A stretch of 64,000 bases of DNA from NCBI GenBank assembly GCA_024867545.1, contig JANFNE010000037.1, positions 1 through 64,000 of the forward strand, in the 5' to 3' direction. This DNA comes from Phytopythium helicoides. Taxonomy: Eukaryota > Oomycota > Peronosporomycetes > Pythiales > Pythiaceae. How positions within the stretch are numbered: position 1 is the stretch's first letter; each line of letters begins with the position of its first letter. Below, one piece after another: positions 59,830 through 64,000 of this stretch. The notes below the pieces were generated by a model, which ran no database searches, was not told the DNA's origin, and saw only the letters and a program-made list of their open reading frames with translations. The translations under genes and the position numbers were made by a program.

Positions 59830-62484
59830 ATGCGGCCCGCGCGGCTTCTGACAGTGGCCGCGGTCGTCCTCAACCTCGTCCGCGGCCAGTCCTACGACGC
59901 AGTGGTCGTGGGCAGCGGCCCCGGAGGCCTCGTGGCCGCCGAGTTCCTCTCGAGAGACCCCAGCGTCTCGGTGCTGGTGCTTGAGGCTGGGCTGCCGTCC
60001 ACGGGAGCTACGGGCGGCACAGACGTCCCCAGCTACGCTACGGCCCCACTGACCAAGTTCGAGGTGCCCGGCGAGTACGACTCGATCATCTACAACCCGG
60101 ACAATGAGAAGTACCGAGTGGGCACCGACATGGTGGACGAGGCTGGACAGATGTGGCTCGGCAAGCTCGTCGGCGGATGCTCGACCATCAATGCTGCCCT
60201 CTACTTCCGCCCGTCCGACTCGTACCTGGCCACCTCCAAGTGGCCGTTCTCGTCGTCTCGAGTGGCCCAGCTCATGGACGAGAACGCCCAGACGCACAAC
60301 GTCACCAACGCCCCATCCAGTGACCATCAATGGTACGCCCAGCAGGGCTACAACGTGGTCTCGAACGCCCTCCGCACCTACGGCGGCTACACAGAGAAGA
60401 CAGACCTCAACGCCGCCAACACGCGCAGCAGCCGTACCAGAACCTACGGCCACGCGCCGTACACCATCAAGGATGGCCGGCGAGACACCCCCGCCGTCGC
60501 CTTCTGGAGCAAGATGAAGAACCGACCCAACGTCAAGCTCATCACGTCGGCATCGGTCAACTACGTCGTGCACACGTCGACTGGCACGGCCACCGCCGTC
60601 GTGTACAACGGCAACACCCGCGTGTCTCTCACGCCCCGTGGCGTCGTGCTCATGGCCGCTGGCGCGCTCAGCACGCCCAAGGTGCTTATCCAGAGCGGAA
60701 TCGGTCCCGCGGACCAGCTGAACATGCTCAGCTCAACGCGATCGGCGCAGTTCCCGGGCATTGTCCCGGGCCAGTGGATCATCAATGAGGCCGTCGGCCG
60801 CAGTCTGTTCGACACGAACGTCGTGTTCGCGAGCTTTTCGCACCCGCAGATGAGCTCCTTCCAGTACAAGTACCACCCGGCAGATGCCATCAACCAGTAC
60901 AAGACCAGCTTCTCTGGCACGTGGGCCAGCCCCGGCCCGACGCTCATCGCTCACGACGAGTACGACGTCAACGGCCGTACATACGAGTTCCAGGCGACGG
61001 TGCTCACTGCGGGCTTCGACTCGTTCTACAGTCGCTCGGACGCACTCACGACCTCGCTGTACGTCAACAACCCCGAGTCTCGCTCTCGATCCATGTTCCG
61101 ATCTGACACGGGAACCTGGCGAGCGTTCGCTGAGGGCACCCCGTACTACGGCACGAACCGCGACTTGGCAGCCATGCAGTCTTTCGCCAACAAGGTCGTT
61201 GGCTGGATGCGTAGCGCTGGCGCCACCTTCCTGTCCTCGGGTGGCTCGGTGAGCGACTGGGTCCAGAGCTACGGTGGCCGCATCACACACCACTTCGGTG
61301 GCTCGTGCTACGCCTCTGGTGACAGTGGCGACTCCAGTCGTTGCGCTGATGAAAAGCTCCGTGTCAAGGGCACATCCAACATTTTTGTGTCGGACGCGAG
61401 CGCCATGAAGGAGGGCACGGTCAACCCGTACGGATTCATCATGTACATCGGGCGGGAGGCCGCCGATCAGGCTCTGTCTTACATCAAGGCGAACTCGGGA
61501 TCGGGAACAGCAACGTGCTCTACCCAAGAGACCAACATCGACTACAGTGGAAACGACCTGACGAGCGCTGCAGCGTCTTCGGCTGACAAGTGTTGTGCTA
61601 TCTGTGCGGCTACCAGTCAGTGCGGGGCTTACACCTGGACCAACTACAACGGCGGTACTTGCTGGCTCAAGACGGGCAAGGGCACAACCAAAGCGTCTTC
61701 CGGTGCAGTGTCGGCGGTGCTGACGCCTGGAACGACGCCCACGCCAACTCCTACTCCCACGCCAACTCCATCGACGTGCTCGGCAATTGAGGAGAACGTC
61801 GACTACACCGGCAACGATGTGGCCAACACCCCTGGTGCCAAGGCTGATGATTGTTGCGCGCTGTGCAAGGCTCGCTCTGGTTGTGGTGCATACACCTGGA
61901 CCAATTACAACGGCGGCACGTGTTGGCTCAAGTCGGGCAAGGGTGCGACCTCAAGCTCGTCAGGAGCTCGCTCGGCAGTCATCACGACCACAACACCAAC
62001 TCCGACTCCCACCCCGACTCCTACGCCGACTCCTACGCCAACTCCGTCCGCTTGCTCGGCCATCGAGCAAAACGTCGACTACACCGGCAACGACATTGGC
62101 AGTGGTCCTGGCGCGACTGCTGAAGCCTGCTGCTCGCTTTGCCAGAACCGTTCTGGCTGCGGAGCGTACACCTGGACCAACTACAACGGCGGCACGTGCT
62201 GGTTCAAGTCGGGCAAGGGGGCGACCTCAAGCTCTACTGGCGCTCGCTCAGCTGTTGTCAACCCCACGTGCACGTTGGTGAACAACATCGACTACAAGGG
62301 CAACGACTTAACGAACCCGAGCAGCGCGCCGAGTACCACGGGCGCCGGATGCTGCAGCATCTGCCGCTCGACTTCTGGCTGCAAGGCGTTCACCTGGACG
62401 AACCAGAACGGCGGCACTTGCTGGCTCAAGTCGGCAAGCAACGCTGGCACAGCGCTCAGCGGCGCCGTGTCGGGCACCATCTAA
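59830..62484 (+). CDS. Secreted GMC oxidoreductase fused to four PAN/Apple modules
   Basis: This single exon encodes 884 aa. Signal peptide MRPARLLTVAAVVLNLVRGQ is followed by the FAD Rossmann motif VVGSGPGGLVAAEFL (28-33) with LVLEAG. Other GMC elements are GGCSTINAALYFRP, VVLMAAGALSTPKVLIQSGIGP, the active-site His region THHFGGSC (about 487), and the C-terminal block KLRVKGTSNIFVSDAS with REAADQAL. Residues 564-884 are four PAN modules. Linkers between modules 1-2 and 2-3 are pure Thr-Pro repeats (about 636-648 and 721-739). Catalytic relatives oxidise sugars, aryl alcohols or cellobiose-type substrates and release H2O2; the PAN modules probably tether the enzyme to plant or own cell-wall glycans. 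Substrate unknown. Confidence 0.92.
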   Translation: MRPARLLTVAAVVLNLVRGQSYDAVVVGSGPGGLVAAEFLSRDPSVSVLVLEAGLPSTGATGGTDVPSYATAPLTKFEVPGEYDSIIYNPDNEKYRVGTDMVDEAGQMWLGKLVGGCSTINAALYFRPSDSYLATSKWPFSSSRVAQLMDENAQTHNVTNAPSSDHQWYAQQGYNVVSNALRTYGGYTEKTDLNAANTRSSRTRTYGHAPYTIKDGRRDTPAVAFWSKMKNRPNVKLITSASVNYVVHTSTGTATAVVYNGNTRVSLTPRGVVLMAAGALSTPKVLIQSGIGPADQLNMLSSTRSAQFPGIVPGQWIINEAVGRSLFDTNVVFASFSHPQMSSFQYKYHPADAINQYKTSFSGTWASPGPTLIAHDEYDVNGRTYEFQATVLTAGFDSFYSRSDALTTSLYVNNPESRSRSMFRSDTGTWRAFAEGTPYYGTNRDLAAMQSFANKVVGWMRSAGATFLSSGGSVSDWVQSYGGRITHHFGGSCYASGDSGDSSRCADEKLRVKGTSNIFVSDASAMKEGTVNPYGFIMYIGREAADQALSYIKANSGSGTATCSTQETNIDYSGNDLTSAAASSADKCCAICAATSQCGAYTWTNYNGGTCWLKTGKGTTKASSGAVSAVLTPGTTPTPTPTPTPTPSTCSAIEENVDYTGNDVANTPGAKADDCCALCKARSGCGAYTWTNYNGGTCWLKSGKGATSSSSGARSAVITTTTPTPTPTPTPTPTPTPTPSACSAIEQNVDYTGNDIGSGPGATAEACCSLCQNRSGCGAYTWTNYNGGTCWFKSGKGATSSSTGARSAVVNPTCTLVNNIDYKGNDLTNPSSAPSTTGAGCCSICRSTSGCKAFTWTNQNGGTCWLKSASNAGTALSGAVSGTI

Positions 62485-62675
62485 GAGCTGGATCAGCAGC
62501 TCTTCTCCCATGCATGGGTCTACTTATCACTCACGGGTGATACATTTGCGTAGCACAACAATGAAATTCAAAATCGAGACCTTCAACGAAATCTGTCTGT
62601 TCCTACTTTACTACTACGTCACTCATAAACACTCGATGCGCCGCAGACTACGCAAACCTCCTCAAATGGGTAGCT

Positions 62676-64000
62676 TTACGCCACATCTGCGACTGGAACG
62701 GGTGTCGTGCTCTCGAGCTCTTCCTCTTCGTCATCGCTCGTGTCGTCAAAATTAATCTTCTTGGTGATGCCATCATCGTCAACTTCCGATAGTGCTGTCG
62801 CGACTTCGACCGTCGCCGTGGTCGTCTCCACCACAACATCCTCCTCTACAACTGTCTCCTCGTCACGGCTGGGAATTACAATGACTCCACCAGCAACAGC
62901 AACGGGGCCAGCCTTCGAGTCCGATGTAGTTGACAGCGAAAACTCGTCGGACGCAGATCCGGATTGCGACGAGCTGCGTGAGCCACGCGTCTTGGGCCGG
63001 CGAGCCTTTGCCCCGACGTTGCCGAGAGCAGCTTGCGTGTGTGCGGCCTCCATCGGGTTGAAGTTGGCGTGCATCCGCTCGGCAAACATGACACGCAGTT
63101 GCTGCTGGCGCGTTTGCGACTTGTTGGAGTTTTCCTCCTGCAGCCGTCGCCGCCGGTCCTGTTGCACTTGGGCACGCTGAGCATAGACACCTGAATTTTG
63201 ATAACTCAAATAGCGTGGCACAACACTGTCGAGCTTCTTCTTGTGTGACCGCTCAGCGAGAACGCGAGCGAAGGCGTCGTTCGGCTCCGCTCTTGCAACA
63301 CCTGGGTGGCGAGCTGAAGTGCCGGCGAGCGAGGATCGGCGACTGACGGCATCTGCAAGGCTATCGCGCTTGACACTGCCCAAACTGCGGCGGCGATTGA
63401 CGACGCTGGCTTCTCCGTTTGACTCCGCCGGCCCAGAATGGATAATATCCTTTATCTTGCTCTGAACATTAGCATAACGCTTGCTTTTGAACATAGCTGG
63501 CTTCTGCACCGGAGCTGGAGTTTCTTGCGGGGGCGGAGCAGGTTTCTTCACTTCTGGCTGTGCCTTCGCTGGCGCGTTGATAATGCCGCGCACTTTGCTC
63601 TGCACGTTTGCGTAGCGCTTGTTGCGGTACAGTGGTTGCTTAGGCTCCTCAAGAGGAGGGGATAGGTCCTCGATAGCAACTTCAGGTGACGACTTGGCCC
63701 GGAAAGACGCCGTCGGCGCCATGATGGACGCGCGCTTCGGCGCAACAGGGACCGTCGGCACGAATTCGCCCTTCGGCTTGGAAACAGGTTTAGGTGGTGC
63801 GTCTCGAGCCCATGAATCTTCGGAGCGACTCTCAGAGCCTCCACGCTTCGCTGCCGAAGATGCCGTTGGTGCCATGATAGATGCACGCTTTGGGGCGACA
63901 GGAACCGTTGGAGGCGGAGGCGGGGGCTTCACAAAACCAGTCTCTGAGATTTCTGGCTTGGCATTCGGAGAAGCTCGAGCTCGAACTGCTGGCTTCTTCG
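62676..64000 (-). CDS. Partial disordered protein with tau-like short repeats (5' end beyond window)
   Basis: The frame is open from the right window edge to a stop at 62676, 441 codons in view. The nearest start-like codon (GTG 63932) is not a true start. Two internal duplications are visible: TVPVAPKRASIMAPTAS (twice) and KRYANVQSK followed by VRGII or IKDII (about 46 residues apart). The latter recalls the core NVxSKxGSxxNI of tau/MAP4-type tubulin-binding repeats. The rest is Pro/Lys-rich, then a helical stretch (RRRLQEENSNKSQTRQQQL) and an acidic tail with DDTSDDEEEELE. Microtubule association is a hypothesis only. Confidence 0.65.
   Translation of the reverse strand, partial: KKPAVRARASPNAKPEISETGFVKPPPPPPTVPVAPKRASIMAPTASSAAKRGGSESRSEDSWARDAPPKPVSKPKGEFVPTVPVAPKRASIMAPTASFRAKSSPEVAIEDLSPPLEEPKQPLYRNKRYANVQSKVRGIINAPAKAQPEVKKPAPPPQETPAPVQKPAMFKSKRYANVQSKIKDIIHSGPAESNGEASVVNRRRSLGSVKRDSLADAVSRRSSLAGTSARHPGVARAEPNDAFARVLAERSHKKKLDSVVPRYLSYQNSGVYAQRAQVQQDRRRRLQEENSNKSQTRQQQLRVMFAERMHANFNPMEAAHTQAALGNVGAKARRPKTRGSRSSSQSGSASDEFSLSTTSDSKAGPVAVAGGVIVIPSRDEETVVEEDVVVETTTATVEVATALSEVDDDGITKKINFDDTSDDEEEELESTTPVPVADVA

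Noticed and set aside
1..64000. tRNA or rRNA genes
   Set aside because: A visual scan for the T-loop consensus (GGTTCGA..CC) and rRNA cores found only chance hits inside coding sequence, such as ggttcgaattt at 8758.

Overview
The window looks like nuclear DNA of an oomycete, most likely a Phytophthora-type stramenopile. The genes are protein coding and densely packed, with short GT-AG introns (every intron I could place is 57 to 89 bp). The content includes secreted PAN/Apple-module proteins, TKL kinases with ankyrin repeats, and genes tied to flagellar or microtubule biology (TTLL12, an ADIP/SSX2IP-like coiled coil). CCCTAAA-like telomeric words also occur. This assignment is inference from gene content; I ran no database search.

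Layout. 1-5 kb holds the 3' end of an unknown gene, a small membrane protein, a mitochondrial PPR-like protein and a four-exon LAMTOR2 gene that no single ORF reveals. 5-15 kb is a head-to-head pair of multi-domain TKL-type kinase proteins. One is a 2388-residue protein with four degenerate kinase domains and ankyrin repeats; the other has one pseudokinase and one apparently complete kinase domain. 15-21 kb has a TPR plus cyclic-nucleotide-binding protein and a three-member family of small beta-trefoil-like proteins, one truncated. 21-25 kb is accessory DNA: a PD-(D/E)XK-like nuclease gene against a telomere-like repeat patch, a broken CENP-B/pogo-type transposase, and eight 53-bp repeats carrying TGACTCA and CACGTG just upstream of an acidic orphan protein. 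25-31 kb has the ADIP-like gene, a cytochrome P450 and a four-module PAN protein.

31-37 kb is a tandem trio of polytopic membrane proteins in graded decay: intact, one nonsense codon, many lesions. 37-43 kb has a displaced fragment of a SANT-like gene, TTLL12 and a Sec14/CRAL-TRIO membrane protein. 43-57 kb has a second polytopic membrane family in three copies, two of which share a near-identical 0.7-kb tract that suggests gene conversion. Between them lie TFIIIC subunit 5 and the SANT-like gene (start codons 23 bp apart) and a second PAN protein. 57-64 kb has an AGC kinase, a secreted GMC oxidoreductase fused to four PAN modules, and a partial protein with two short repeats that recall tau-type tubulin-binding motifs.

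The genes are not an operon. Common threads are secretion and surface functions (PAN proteins, GMC oxidoreductase, two membrane families), signalling (TKL, AGC and cyclic-nucleotide proteins) and cytoskeleton (TTLL12, ADIP, tau-like), embedded among housekeeping genes. I saw no tRNA, rRNA or CRISPR array.
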